This document shows, in pieces, positions 7,238-16,074 of a stretch of DNA of 64,000 nucleotides (the stretch's first letter is position 1; the number at the start of each line of letters is the position of its first letter). The translations under genes and the position numbers were made by a program. The stretch lies in the NCBI RefSeq assembly GCF_014648655.1, contig NZ_BMRN01000019.1, positions 62,001-126,000 on the forward strand. Direction: 5' to 3'. The notes beneath the pieces were generated by a model. It did no database searches and was not told where the DNA came from. It saw only the letters and a list, made by a program, of their open reading frames with translations. This DNA is from Streptomyces atratus (GTDB lineage Bacteria; Actinomycetota; Actinomycetes; Streptomycetales; Streptomycetaceae).

Positions 7238-8221
7238 TTGGAACCGAAAGACACTATTTCTGACGGGCAGGCCGGGCCGCTCGCAGCGAAGGAGATACCG
7301 GCCGGTGCCGTAGAGCCGTCGCCGGCGGGAGAGACACCGGAGCCGGAGCCGGTGCCGGAGTCGGTGCTCGAGGCCGGACCCCAGCCCGAGCCTCAGCCCC
7401 GGCCCGTTCCCGAGTCGGCGCCCGTGACCGATCCGGGGGCCGCACCGGTCGCCGCGCCCGTCGTGAAGCGCCCGCGCGGGCGTACGGCGCTGCTGATCGC
7501 CGCTGCCGCGGTGCTCGGCATCGCAGGTGGCACCGCCGTGGGCTACGACGTGCAGGCCGGACGCGCCCCGACCCCGCTGCCCGCCCTGTCGCAGCCCGAT
7601 CTGGCGTACCCGGCGAAGGCGCTGCCCGCGGACAAGGTCCCCGACCCGCTGCCCGCGTCCCAGGACCGTCGGCTCAGGACGGACGGCGACCTGCGCAAGC
7701 TGCTCGCCGACAGGCCCGCAGGCTGGAGCGACGACCCCGTGGGCTGGGGCGACGACAAGGCGGTGCCGGTCTTCCGCGACGGCTGGCTGGGCGTGGACGA
7801 GTACTCCTCCCGCGCCTTCAAGTACAAGGGCCCCCAGTACGAGTACTTCCTGGAGTCCGGCATGCGCCGGATCGCGGGCGCTGCCTGGAAGCGCGGGCAG
7901 TACCGCACCGCCGAGACCTATCTCGTGCAGTTCCGCTCGGGCGTCGTGCAGGAAGCCCAGGCCTTGGCCCAGGGCCAGCGTTCGTACATGCCCGGCACCG
8001 AGTTCGGTGCGGGTAACGACGGCGATCCGCTCAAGGGAAGCGGCAACGGCCGCTACTACCTCTACGAGGTCGAGCGGAAACCGGGCTATCTGCCGACCTA
8101 CCAGGCCAGGGCCATCGTGTACCGCGGCGACATCATGGCCGACATCGGCATCTACGACACCGTACCGATCAGCAAGAAGGACATCCGGACGCTGGCAGAG
8201 CGACAGCTGGAGCGCCTGTGA
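7238..8221 (+). CDS. Single-span membrane protein, paralogue 1 of 3
   Basis: About 327 residues: a Pro/Glu-rich cytoplasmic tail (1-70), one membrane helix (TALLIAAAAVLGIAGGTAVGY, about 85-105) and an extracytoplasmic domain with DLRKLLADRPAGW and YLVQFRSG. The TTG at 7238 is chosen because a GGGGGG run lies 7 nt before it; an in-frame GTG at 7223 is the alternative. Its TGA overlaps the GTG start of the next gene, so the three paralogues are translationally coupled. No domain name is recognised. Confidence 0.75.
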   Translation: MEPKDTISDGQAGPLAAKEIPAGAVEPSPAGETPEPEPVPESVLEAGPQPEPQPRPVPESAPVTDPGAAPVAAPVVKRPRGRTALLIAAAAVLGIAGGTAVGYDVQAGRAPTPLPALSQPDLAYPAKALPADKVPDPLPASQDRRLRTDGDLRKLLADRPAGWSDDPVGWGDDKAVPVFRDGWLGVDEYSSRAFKYKGPQYEYFLESGMRRIAGAAWKRGQYRTAETYLVQFRSGVVQEAQALAQGQRSYMPGTEFGAGNDGDPLKGSGNGRYYLYEVERKPGYLPTYQARAIVYRGDIMADIGIYDTVPISKKDIRTLAERQLERL

Positions 8222-9054
8222 ACGACGTGACCACGCAGGTGACGACGCCCGACGAGAGCGCCGACACGCCCGGGCCCGCGGCCCCGCTTTCCCCGGCCGC
8301 CCCCGGCCGGGCACGCCGGGTGATCCGCACAGCGCTCCCCGTCGTGCTGGTGATCGCCGCGGTCGGAGGTGCGGCCGCGTACACCAGCAGCACGGTGGAC
8401 AGCGCGGACCATAGCGTCAGGACCGTCCTCTGGCAGGAGCCCGAGCGCAAGCCGGGCAAGGACCCGGCCGGTGACGTGGCCCGGGGCAGGGCCTCGACCG
8501 AGCTCAGCAAGTTGCTGCTGCCGGTCCCGATCGGCTACCGGCTCGGCCCCGACATCGGAGAGATGGGCAACGACGGTGAGCAGAGCGGCAGCAAGGCGGC
8601 AGCCGCGGTGAAGGAGAGCGCCCGCGGTCTCGCGGGCAAGGAACGCCGGGACTACGAGAAGCGGATCGACGAGCTCCGTATCGAGGGCACGGCCGTCCGT
8701 TCCTATGTTCCGGACGGCAACGACCTGCTGGTGGAAACACAGATCATGCGGATGAAGGACAAGAAGGCGGTCCGGAACCTCTACAACGTCAGGTCGGGCC
8801 TCTTCGAGACCATCGGCATCTTCCGCCAGGGGCCGAAGATCCAGGGGCACACGAGGAACGCCAAGTGCTTCCTCCTGCGCAAGGACAGTGAAGGCGGCGA
8901 GGACCCCATCGTGTCCATGGAGTGCATGGCGTACGACGGCGAGCTGAGCATCAGTGTCTCGGCATCCGGCACCGTGCCCTTCGACCGGGCGGCCGTCGCC
9001 GAATTGCTGAAGGACCAGCTCAACCACATCACGTCTCCGGGGGAGTACGTATGA
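8218..9054 (+). CDS. Single-span membrane protein, paralogue 2 of 3
   Basis: 278 residues starting at a GTG that overlaps the previous stop. Layout matches its neighbours: proline-rich N-terminus, one helix (IRTALPVVLVIAAVGGAAAY, about 36-58), then an outer domain containing LSKLLLPVPIGYRLG and a YVPDGNDLLVETQIMRM strand. Two cysteines (CFLL, SMECMAYDG) in the C-terminal half could form a disulfide. Its stop overlaps the next ATG by 4 nt. Function unknown. Confidence 0.85.
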   Translation: MNDVTTQVTTPDESADTPGPAAPLSPAAPGRARRVIRTALPVVLVIAAVGGAAAYTSSTVDSADHSVRTVLWQEPERKPGKDPAGDVARGRASTELSKLLLPVPIGYRLGPDIGEMGNDGEQSGSKAAAAVKESARGLAGKERRDYEKRIDELRIEGTAVRSYVPDGNDLLVETQIMRMKDKKAVRNLYNVRSGLFETIGIFRQGPKIQGHTRNAKCFLLRKDSEGGEDPIVSMECMAYDGELSISVSASGTVPFDRAAVAELLKDQLNHITSPGEYV

Positions 9055-9941
9055 CCGAGCAGACGACAGAAGCGTCCGCCGCGCCCGCCGGGACCGAGCC
9101 TGCCGCGCCCTCCGAGGCCACCCCCGTACCGCAGGCGCCCGAGCCTCCGTCGGCCCCGCCGCCGGTGCCCGAGCAGCCCGGGCGCGTCCTGCGGGCCGTC
9201 GCCCGGTGGACTGTCGCGGCCCTGGTTCTCGGCGGCCTCGGCGCCGGTACGGCCTTCGGTATCACCTCGATGGAGCGCACCGACGTGCCCGGTCTGGCGA
9301 CCGAGAGCGACGGCCGCTGGGACTACCCCGAGCTCAGCCTGCCCGCGCTCCCGGCCGGCTCGCCCCGCCCGTACAGCGACGGCAATGTCGCCGAGATCCA
9401 CCACGCCGACCTGCGGCGTCTGCTGCTGCCCGCCCCGGCCGGAGCAACCGTGGACAAGAAGCTCGATGGCGGCTGGGTGAGCACGGAGCAGTACCTCTCC
9501 GAGTATGTGAAGGGCAAGCGCTCCGACATCACACACATACTGAAGGACTCTGCTCCGCGGCACGTCGCCGCCCGCGGCTGGACGATGCCCGACGGCACGT
9601 CGTCCCGGATCTATCTCGTGCAGTTCAATTCGACGGCCTTCGCGCAGTACTTCAGGGACGCGATCGTCCACGACACCCCCTCCGGGGTGCCGCTCGTCGG
9701 GACGTCCGAGACGTCCGGGATGGTCCTCGACGAAGGCTGGAACGGCGCGGGCAAGGTGGAGCGCACCGCGTCGTACGCGTACGACGAGGCGAAGCCGTAC
9801 GGCGAGGCGCAGGTCCGCCAGGGTTACCTGGTCGCCGGCGACACGCTCGCCCTCGTCGTCCAGTCCCGCGAGGGCAAGGAGGGCACGGAGAGCGTTCCGT
9901 TCCACCAGACGCTGATCCTGCAGAACCAGCTGCTGGGCTGA
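9051..9941 (+). CDS. Single-span membrane protein, paralogue 3 of 3
   Basis: 296 residues with a Pro/Ala/Glu-rich N-terminal tail, one helix (about 50-70), and an outer domain containing LRRLLLPAPAGATV and IYLVQFNST, which line up with paralogue 1 (YLVQFRS) and paralogue 2 (LSKLLLPVPIG). The ATG overlaps the preceding TGA. A terminator at 9981-10017 ends the three-gene operon. The shared core suggests duplication followed by divergence; no known family is recognised. Confidence 0.85.
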   Translation: MTEQTTEASAAPAGTEPAAPSEATPVPQAPEPPSAPPPVPEQPGRVLRAVARWTVAALVLGGLGAGTAFGITSMERTDVPGLATESDGRWDYPELSLPALPAGSPRPYSDGNVAEIHHADLRRLLLPAPAGATVDKKLDGGWVSTEQYLSEYVKGKRSDITHILKDSAPRHVAARGWTMPDGTSSRIYLVQFNSTAFAQYFRDAIVHDTPSGVPLVGTSETSGMVLDEGWNGAGKVERTASYAYDEAKPYGEAQVRQGYLVAGDTLALVVQSREGKEGTESVPFHQTLILQNQLLG

Positions 9942-9980
9942 CCTGCCCTTCGGCGCTCCCCGGGCAAACCCCGAACCGAC

Positions 9981-10017
9981 GGGCCGGGCCCCAACCCATT
10001 AGGCTGGGGCCCGGCCC
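9981..10017. terminator. Terminator after the three-paralogue operon
   Basis: GGGCCGGGCCCCA at 9981-9993 pairs perfectly with 10005-10017 across an 11-nt loop, 40 bp after the last paralogue. Confidence 0.85.
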
Positions 10018-10054
10018 CCTATTGCTGCCACACCGCTCGTTCCAAGGAGTTCCC

Positions 10055-10156
10055 GTGCTTGAGGCATTCTTCTCCGCCCTGCTGGTCCTGGTCTGCGTCG
10101 GCGTTATCGCCTTCGCCGGCGTGACCGTGAAGAAGCTGTACCAGGGTCAGCGCTGA
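10055..10156 (+). CDS. 33-residue single-span membrane peptide
   Basis: MLEAFFSALLVLVCVGVIAF... is one hydrophobic helix followed by VKKLYQGQR, a cytoplasmic positive tail. AAGGAG lies about 6 nt before the GTG at 10055, so this is a genuine small gene. It stands alone between two hairpins (9981-10017 and 10203-10231). Function unknown; small helices of this kind often modulate a larger membrane protein. Confidence 0.8.
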   Translation: MLEAFFSALLVLVCVGVIAFAGVTVKKLYQGQR

Positions 10157-10202
10157 CCCTGGCTGCCCTGGCCTCCGTCCGCGCGGGTACCCCCCGTCAC
10201 GA

Positions 10203-10231
10203 ACGTGACACTCATGCCCGATGTGTCACGT
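10203..10231. promoter_or_regulatory. Inverted repeat before the nitrobindin gene
   Basis: ACGTGACAC at 10203-10211 and GTGTCACGT at 10223-10231 are a perfect 9-bp inverted repeat with an 11-nt spacer, lying between the small membrane gene and nitrobindin. It could be the terminator of the former or an operator for the latter. Confidence 0.5.
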
Positions 10232-10274
10232 CCGCAGTCACCCGCCCCCACCTCACAGATCGTCTGAGCCGCTC

Positions 10275-10847
10275 ATGATCGAGATCCCGTCCGACCTCCA
10301 CCCGGACCTCGTCCCGCTGGCCTTCCTCCTCGGCAACTGGGCGGGCGCCGGTGTCTCCGACTTCCCCGGCGCCGAGCAGTGCAACTTCGGCCAGGAAGTC
10401 TCCTTCAGCCACGACGGCCGGGACTTCCTGGAGTACGTCTCGCACACCTGGGTGCTCGACTCCGAGGGCAAGAAGGTCAAGCCGCTGGAGTCCGAGTCCG
10501 GCTACTGGCGCATCGACAAGGACCGCAAGGTCGAGGTCGTCATGGTCCGCGACCAGGGCGTCATCGAGATCTGGTACGGCGAGCTGGCCGACAAGAAGCC
10601 GCAGATCGACCTGGTCACCGACGCGGTGGCCCGGACCGCGGCCTCCGGCCCGTACAGCGGTGGCAAGCGTCTCTACGGCTATGTGAAGAGCGACCTGATG
10701 TGGGTCGGCGAGAAGGCCACCCCCGAGGTGGAGCTGCGCCCGTACATGTCGGCGCATCTGAAGAAGACGGTCACCCCGGAAGAGGTCGAGGCGATGGCGA
10801 AGAGCCTCGGCGACCTGCCGGACGACGGCATCGCCTTCTTCAAGTAG
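10275..10847 (+). CDS. Nitrobindin-like heme-binding beta-barrel protein
   Basis: 190 residues of the THAP4/nitrobindin beta-barrel family (former DUF1794), which bind ferric heme and interact with NO or peroxynitrite. The family signature GxWxGxG is seen as GNWAGAG near residue 21, and a C-terminal histidine in PYMSAHLKK is in place for the proximal heme ligand. The ATG at 10275 starts the conserved IEIPSDLHPDL. It precedes nur as in S. coelicolor. Heme binding is inferred from family membership. Confidence 0.85.
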   Translation: MIEIPSDLHPDLVPLAFLLGNWAGAGVSDFPGAEQCNFGQEVSFSHDGRDFLEYVSHTWVLDSEGKKVKPLESESGYWRIDKDRKVEVVMVRDQGVIEIWYGELADKKPQIDLVTDAVARTAASGPYSGGKRLYGYVKSDLMWVGEKATPEVELRPYMSAHLKKTVTPEEVEAMAKSLGDLPDDGIAFFK

Positions 10848-10918
10848 TCCGGCCCGTTCACGGGTTTCCCCTCGCGCAAAGCTGCGGACAGGTGCTCACC
10901 CGGTCCTACACTGGGCCT

Positions 10919-11389
10919 GTGGTGAGCACCGACTGGAAGACCGATCTCCGGCAGCGCGGCTATCGTCTGACGCCGCAGCGGCAGCTTGTCCTGGAAGCCG
11001 TCGACACGCTGGAACACGCGACGCCCGACGACATCCTCTCCGAGGTGCGCAGGACCGCGTCCGGCGTGAACATCTCCACCGTCTACCGGACGCTCGAGCT
11101 CCTGGAGGAGCTGGAGCTGGTCAGCCACGCCCATCTGGGCCACGGGGCACCGACGTACCACCTGGCCGACCGCCACCACCACATCCATCTGGTCTGCCGC
11201 GACTGTACGAACGTCATCGAGGCCGATGTCGATGTCGTCGCCGAGTTCACCGCGAAGCTGCAGGGCACCTTCGGTTTCGAGACGGACATGAAGCACTTCG
11301 CGATCTTCGGCCGCTGCGCCGACTGCACGGCAAAGGCGGCTTCCGAGGGTGCGGCCCGGACGGCCGACGCGGCCGACCCCAAGCCTTAG
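10919..11389 (+). CDS. nur: Nur, Fur-family nickel-responsive repressor
   Basis: 156-residue Fur-family regulator with an N-terminal winged helix (RLTPQRQLVLEAVDTL) and a metal-binding dimerisation domain containing HHHIHLVCRDC and a C-terminal CADC pair. The sequence closely resembles S. coelicolor Nur, which represses nickel uptake genes and sodF when nickel is bound and allows sodN expression. TACACT at 10907-10912 ends 6 nt before the first of two tandem GTG codons, indicating a leaderless message starting at 10919. No Nur box was seen in its own promoter. Confidence 0.9.
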   Translation: MVSTDWKTDLRQRGYRLTPQRQLVLEAVDTLEHATPDDILSEVRRTASGVNISTVYRTLELLEELELVSHAHLGHGAPTYHLADRHHHIHLVCRDCTNVIEADVDVVAEFTAKLQGTFGFETDMKHFAIFGRCADCTAKAASEGAARTADAADPKP

Positions 11390-11439
11390 GCCGGCCGGCA
11401 GCCGGAGGGCCGCCTTAAATCGCGTCGTACGCTGGTCAC

Positions 11440-12405
11440 ATGAAGAGCCCCTTGCTGTCCCTGCCCGGCGCCGTCCCCGCCGAAGGCCGCGACGAAGGCG
11501 TCGCCGCGCACTACGGTGACCTGTTCCGCGAGCAGCGCGCCCTCGCCGACGGCTCCGGCCTCGTCGACCTCTCGCACCGCGCCGTCGTCACCGTCACCGG
11601 CAGCGACCGGCTGACCTGGCTGCATCTCCTGCTCACCCAGCATGTCAGCGAACTCGCCCCGGGAGAGGCCACCGAGGCCCTGATCCTCACCGCGAACGGG
11701 CACATCGAGCACGCCCTCTATCTCGTCGACGACGGCGAGACCGTGTGGATGCATGCCGAACCGGGCACGCAGGGCGACCTCGTCGCCTATCTGGAATCCA
11801 TGAAGTTCTTCTACCGGGTCGAAGTCGCCGACCGCACCGAGGACTTCGCCGTGGTGTACCTGCCGGCCGGCTCCATCGCGGAGGTCCCGGACGACGTGAC
11901 GGTACGGGAGACGGCGTACGGCCGGGATCTGTTCCTGCCCCGCGCCGACCTGGAGAAGTACGCGGCCGGGCACGGCCCCGTGGCCGGCATCCTGGCGTAC
12001 GAGGCGCTGCGCGTCGAGGCGCACCGTCCGCGCCTCGGCTTCGAGACCGACCACCGCACCATCCCGCACGAGCTGGGCTGGATCGGCACCGCCGTCCACC
12101 TCCAGAAGGGCTGCTACCGCGGTCAGGAGACCGTGGCCCGGGTGCAGAACCTGGGCAAGCCGCCGCGGCGGCTGGTCTTCCTGCACCTCGACGGCAGCGA
12201 GGTCGTCCTGCCCGGGCACGGCACACCGGTACGGCTCGCCGCGGACGGCGCCGAGGGCCGTCAGCTGGGCTTCATCACCACGTCCGCCCGCCACCACGAA
12301 CTGGGACCGATCGCGTTGGCCCTGGTCAAGCGGAACGTCGCGGTGGACGCGGAGCTGCTCGCGGGGGACACGGCCGCAGCCCAGGAGACGGTCGTGGAGC
12401 CGTAG
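11440..12405 (+). CDS. ygfZ: YgfZ/GcvT-like folate-binding protein
   Basis: A 321-residue protein of the GcvT fold that supports iron-sulfur cluster assembly or repair in a folate-dependent way. The family signature KGCYRGQE is present near residue 226 with its essential cysteine. Leaderless start: TACGCT at 11428-11433 then 6 nt before the ATG. It follows nur by 50 bp, as in other streptomycetes. Confidence 0.9.
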   Translation: MKSPLLSLPGAVPAEGRDEGVAAHYGDLFREQRALADGSGLVDLSHRAVVTVTGSDRLTWLHLLLTQHVSELAPGEATEALILTANGHIEHALYLVDDGETVWMHAEPGTQGDLVAYLESMKFFYRVEVADRTEDFAVVYLPAGSIAEVPDDVTVRETAYGRDLFLPRADLEKYAAGHGPVAGILAYEALRVEAHRPRLGFETDHRTIPHELGWIGTAVHLQKGCYRGQETVARVQNLGKPPRRLVFLHLDGSEVVLPGHGTPVRLAADGAEGRQLGFITTSARHHELGPIALALVKRNVAVDAELLAGDTAAAQETVVEP

Positions 12406-12484
12406 CCGTGCGTAGATTCCCTACGCGTGACCGTCTGCGCCGACTGGTCGACCTGGTCCAGACCCGACTCGGACCCGACCCGGC

Positions 12485-12934
12485 TCAGACCTCGACGATG
12501 ACGGTGAACGGGCCATGGTTCGTGAGCGAGACCCGCATGTCCGCCCCGAACCGGCCCGTCTCCACCTGCGCCCCCAGCGCCCGCAGCTGTGCCACCACCT
12601 CGTCGACCAGCGGTTCGGCGATCTCGCCGGGCGCCGCGGCGTTCCAGGTGGGCCTGCGCCCCTTCCGGGCGTCCCCGTAGAGAGTGAACTGCGAAATCAC
12701 CAGAAGCGGTGCATTCACGTCGGAGCAGGACTTCTCGCCCTCCAGGATGCGGACCGACCAGAGCTTGCGGGCGAGCTGCGCCGCCTTCTCCGCGGTGTCC
12801 CCGTGGGTGACTCCCACCAGCACACACAGTCCCTCGCCGACGATTTCGCCGACCACCTCGGGCCCGCCCGACGCACCCGCGCCGTCGGACACCGTGACGC
12901 TCGCACCGTCCACCCTCTGTACCACTGCACGCAT
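12485..12934 (-). CDS. dtd: D-aminoacyl-tRNA deacylase
   Basis: 149-residue DTD that hydrolyses D-aminoacyl and glycyl-tRNA(Ala) mischarges. The two family motifs are present: SQFTLYGD (about 78-85) and the Gly-cisPro motif as TNHGPFTVIVE (about 139-149), where most bacteria have NxGPVT. A dozen residues near position 20 (GAGASGGPEVV) look like a loop insertion. The start at 12934 gives MRAVVQRVDGASV; TAGGTT (complement of 12942-12947) is 7 nt upstream, so the message is probably leaderless. Confidence 0.95.
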   Translation of the reverse strand: MRAVVQRVDGASVTVSDGAGASGGPEVVGEIVGEGLCVLVGVTHGDTAEKAAQLARKLWSVRILEGEKSCSDVNAPLLVISQFTLYGDARKGRRPTWNAAAPGEIAEPLVDEVVAQLRALGAQVETGRFGADMRVSLTNHGPFTVIVEV

Positions 12935-13051
12935 ACAGACCAACCTATCTTGGGCTGAACGGGTACAGAGCATCCACGCAGGCCTCATGGGAGTGGCACC
13001 ATGCTCGGAAGGCGGTGTGCCGACGCACCGGTCGAGGGGATGGACAACAGC

Positions 13052-13666
13052 ATGAGTACCTATGGAACCGGGCAGTCCCCCGGTGCCGTGCCGGGCATGC
13101 GCACCGGCACCAGTACCAGCATCCGCACCATGCGCCCACCCGTGCAGCGAACCGGTCACGGTCTCGTGGACGGCCCGTCCGCGGGACCGCAGTCCGAGCT
13201 GGACGGCCTGCGGCTGCCGGAGCTGCGCACCCTGCGCCGCGAGTCGCAGCGCGACGAGGCCGACCTCAGCTATGTGCGGCGGCTGGTCCAGGGGCGGATC
13301 GACATCCTGCGGGCCGAGCTGGCCCGGAGGCTGGACCCGGAGACACCCGTGGTGGACCGGCTCTCGGAGATCCTCGCCGACACCCCGTCCCGGCACCGCT
13401 CCTCCGCCCGGCACGTCACGCTCACCACACCGCGCAGCGACGAGTACCGCCGGCTGGCGGCCGAGACGCTCGCCGAGGTCGAACTCTCCGACCTCGACGC
13501 CCGTACGGACGAAGAGCTGCACGCCGCGATGGGGCGCCTGGTCCGCTACGAACAGCAGGTCTCCCGACGCCGTCACCAGTTGCAACGGACCGCTGACGAT
13601 TGCAGTGCGGAGATCGCCCGCAGGTACCGTGATGGTGAAGCACAAGTAGACGACCTGCTCGCCTGA
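13052..13666 (+). CDS. rsiG: RsiG, c-di-GMP-dependent anti-sigma factor
   Basis: A 204-residue helical protein (formerly AmfC-like, aerial mycelium formation) that with c-di-GMP sequesters the sporulation sigma factor WhiG. Both copies of the binding signature E-x3-S-x2-R-x3-Q-x3-D are intact: E69, S73, R76, Q80, D84 and E167, S171, R174, Q178, D182. The N-terminal 50 residues are disordered. The ATG at 13052 is preferred (GAGGGGA about 12 nt upstream) but in-frame ATGs at 13001 and 13040 remain possible. whiG is not in the window. Confidence 0.9.
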   Translation: MSTYGTGQSPGAVPGMRTGTSTSIRTMRPPVQRTGHGLVDGPSAGPQSELDGLRLPELRTLRRESQRDEADLSYVRRLVQGRIDILRAELARRLDPETPVVDRLSEILADTPSRHRSSARHVTLTTPRSDEYRRLAAETLAEVELSDLDARTDEELHAAMGRLVRYEQQVSRRRHQLQRTADDCSAEIARRYRDGEAQVDDLLA

Positions 13667-13711
13667 AGCGATCCTTCCGAGGGCGGGTCCGCCCGTCCCC
13701 GGAAGGCCACC

Positions 13712-14695
13712 ATGACCTCCAGCGCCGTCCTCGCCGCTCCCTGCGCCATATCCCCCGCCCACCCCGTCCTGGCCGAGGTCGTACGGTCCGGCTTCGTGGA
13801 GGGCCGGCACCGGGGCTCGCTGGTCGTACTCGCCGCCGACGGCAGTGTGGAGCGGGTGCTGGGCGACCCGGCGGCGCCGGTCTTCCCGCGCTCCTCCAAC
13901 AAGCCGATGCAGGCCGCGGCGGTGCTGCGGGCCGGGCTCGATCTGTCCGGGGAGCGACTGGCACTGGCCGCCGCGAGCCACTCGGGCGAGGACTTCCACC
14001 TCGAACTCGTGCGCACGATGCTCGCCGAGCACGGACTGACGCCCGGCGATCTGCAGACCCCGCCCGATCTGCCGCTGGATCCGGCGGAGGCGGAGGCGTA
14101 CCTCGCAGCGGGTCACGTCCGGGACCGGATCACCATGAACTGCTCCGGCAAGCACGCGGCGATGCTCGCGGTGTGCGCGGTGAACGGCTGGGACCGGGCC
14201 TCGTACCTCGACCCGTCGCACCCGCTCCAGCAACTGGTCCACCAGGTGGTCGAGGAGGCTGCGGGAGAGCCGGTCGCGGCGGTGGGTACGGACGGGTGCG
14301 GGGCTCCGCTGATGGCGATCAGTCTGGTGGGCCTGGCGCGGGCCTTCCGTTCGTTCGTGCTGGCGGAGCCGGGGTCGGCGGAGCGCCGGGTCGGGGACGC
14401 GATGCGGGCCCACCCCGAGTACGTGGCCGGAACGCGCCGCCCCGACACCTGGCTGATGCGGGAAGTGCCGGGCACGCTCTCCAAGATGGGCGCGGAGGCG
14501 GTGCAGGCGGTGGCGCTGGCGGACGGCCGGGCACTGGCCTTCAAGATCGACGACGGTGCGACGCGGGCACTCGGCCCGGTGCTGGCGCAGTCGTTGCGCC
14601 TGCTCGGCATCGACGCCCCGGTGGTCTCCCGGATCGGACGCACGCCGCTGCTGGGCGGCGGCGGCGAGGTCGGCGAGATCCGGGCAGCCTTCTGA
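13712..14695 (+). CDS. Asparaginase (asparaginase II family)
   Basis: 327-residue cytosolic enzyme of the PF06089 family, predicted to hydrolyse L-asparagine. Family landmarks are FVEGRHRGSLVVL near the N-terminus, PRSSNKPMQA, ASHSGEDFH and the MNCSGKHAAML segment in the middle, and TDGCGAPL. GGAAGG 5-6 nt before the ATG supports the start. It lies 45 bp after rsiG and may be co-transcribed. Confidence 0.9.
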   Translation: MTSSAVLAAPCAISPAHPVLAEVVRSGFVEGRHRGSLVVLAADGSVERVLGDPAAPVFPRSSNKPMQAAAVLRAGLDLSGERLALAAASHSGEDFHLELVRTMLAEHGLTPGDLQTPPDLPLDPAEAEAYLAAGHVRDRITMNCSGKHAAMLAVCAVNGWDRASYLDPSHPLQQLVHQVVEEAAGEPVAAVGTDGCGAPLMAISLVGLARAFRSFVLAEPGSAERRVGDAMRAHPEYVAGTRRPDTWLMREVPGTLSKMGAEAVQAVALADGRALAFKIDDGATRALGPVLAQSLRLLGIDAPVVSRIGRTPLLGGGGEVGEIRAAF

Positions 14696-14759
14696 CCGGA
14701 TTCCGCGCCGGCGGGAAAACCGGGCGACATTCGGTGAGCCGGTATCTAGCGTGGGGTGT

Positions 14760-16010
14760 ATGCGCCTTGACGTCCGTACGATCACCGAATCCGAGTTCCC
14801 CGGCTGGCGGCAGGCCCTGAACACCGGCTTTCTGCGCCCGCCGGTGGTGACGGCTGAGGAGGTCGCCGACCGCCTCCCGCACACCGACCTGGCCCGTACG
14901 CAGGGTGCGTTCGACGGCGGGCGGTGCGTGGCCACGTTCCGTTCGTTCGCGCAGGAGCTCACGGTCGTCGGCGGCGCTTCGGTGCAGGCCGACGCGGTCT
15001 CCAACGTCACGGTGTCTCCCACGCACCGCCGTCGCGGGCTGCTCAGCCGGATGATGGCCACGGACCTGGCGGCGGCGAAGGAGCGCGGCGACGTGGTCGC
15101 CACGCTGATCGCCGCCGAGTACCCGATCTACGGGCGGTACGGCTTCGGCCCGGCGGCGTGGACCACCGAGTGGGAGATCGACGTGCCGCGGACGGGCCTC
15201 GACCCGCGCTGGTCGGGGCCCTGCGCGCAGGACGGCGGCCGGATCGACCTGGTGAGCGGCGCGGACGTACGCAAACTGGGCCCGGCCCTCCACGAGCGGC
15301 TGCGTGCCCGGCAGCACGGCGCGGTCAGCCGCGACACGCGCTGGTGGGAACTGAACACCGGCGAGAACCTGTCCGGCCCCGAGACCTGGACGGAGCCCTT
15401 CTACGCCGTCTACAGCAACGCGGACGGCGAGCCCGACGGCCTGATCGTCTACCGCGCCGACGACAACTGGGGCGACGCCAAGCAGCCGCTGAACCGGGCC
15501 ACGGTGCTCGGCCAGATCGCCGTCACCCCGGCCGCGGAGCGCGCGCTGTGGCACTTCGTCTGCTCGATCGACTGGATCACCACGGTCCGCACCGGTCACC
15601 GCGCCCCCGACGACCTGCTGCCACTCCTCCTCCCGGACCCGCGCGCGGCCCGCATCGTGACCCAGGCGGACTGGCTGTGGATACGCGTCCTGGACGTCGT
15701 ACGCGCCCTGGAGGCCCGCACCTACGCGGTACCCGGCGCACTGACCCTGGACATCCACGACGCCACGGGCCTGACCACCGGCCGCTACCACCTCGACGCC
15801 TCCCCGTCCGGCGCCACCTGCACCCCCACCACGGCCGCCGCCGACCTCGCCCTGGACGTGAGGGAGTTGGGGACGCTCTACCTGGGCGACGAGTCCCCGG
15901 CCCGGCTGGCGGCCCTGGGGCGCATCGAGGAACTCACGCCGGGTGCGGTGGCACTGGCGGAGGGGATGTTCCGGGCGGCGCGGCGGGCCTGGTGCCCGGA
16001 TGTGTTCTAG
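14760..16010 (+). CDS. Eis-like GNAT N-acetyltransferase
   Basis: 416 residues with the three-part layout of Eis: an N-terminal GNAT domain with the acetyl-CoA loop VTVSPTHRRRGLLSRM, a central divergent GNAT domain, and a C-terminal sterol-carrier-like domain. The acid tyrosine motif YGRYGFG and the C-terminal Phe (…CPDVF), whose carboxylate acts as base in Eis, are both kept. Such enzymes multiply acetylate aminoglycosides or lysines; the substrate here is unknown. TAGCGT at 14747-14752 then 7 nt implies a leaderless start at 14760. Confidence 0.85.
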   Translation: MRLDVRTITESEFPGWRQALNTGFLRPPVVTAEEVADRLPHTDLARTQGAFDGGRCVATFRSFAQELTVVGGASVQADAVSNVTVSPTHRRRGLLSRMMATDLAAAKERGDVVATLIAAEYPIYGRYGFGPAAWTTEWEIDVPRTGLDPRWSGPCAQDGGRIDLVSGADVRKLGPALHERLRARQHGAVSRDTRWWELNTGENLSGPETWTEPFYAVYSNADGEPDGLIVYRADDNWGDAKQPLNRATVLGQIAVTPAAERALWHFVCSIDWITTVRTGHRAPDDLLPLLLPDPRAARIVTQADWLWIRVLDVVRALEARTYAVPGALTLDIHDATGLTTGRYHLDASPSGATCTPTTAAADLALDVRELGTLYLGDESPARLAALGRIEELTPGAVALAEGMFRAARRAWCPDVF

Positions 16011-16074
16011 GGCTGTCGTCAAACAACTGTCCGGATCCAACCACCTTTGCGGCGAACGAAGGTGCAGCAGTCCG

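Noticed and set aside
12485..15103. Very long minus-strand open frame over dtd, rsiG and the asparaginase gene
   Set aside because: Only its last 149 codons (dtd) show family motifs; the rest is the antisense of well-supported plus-strand genes, an artefact of high GC.
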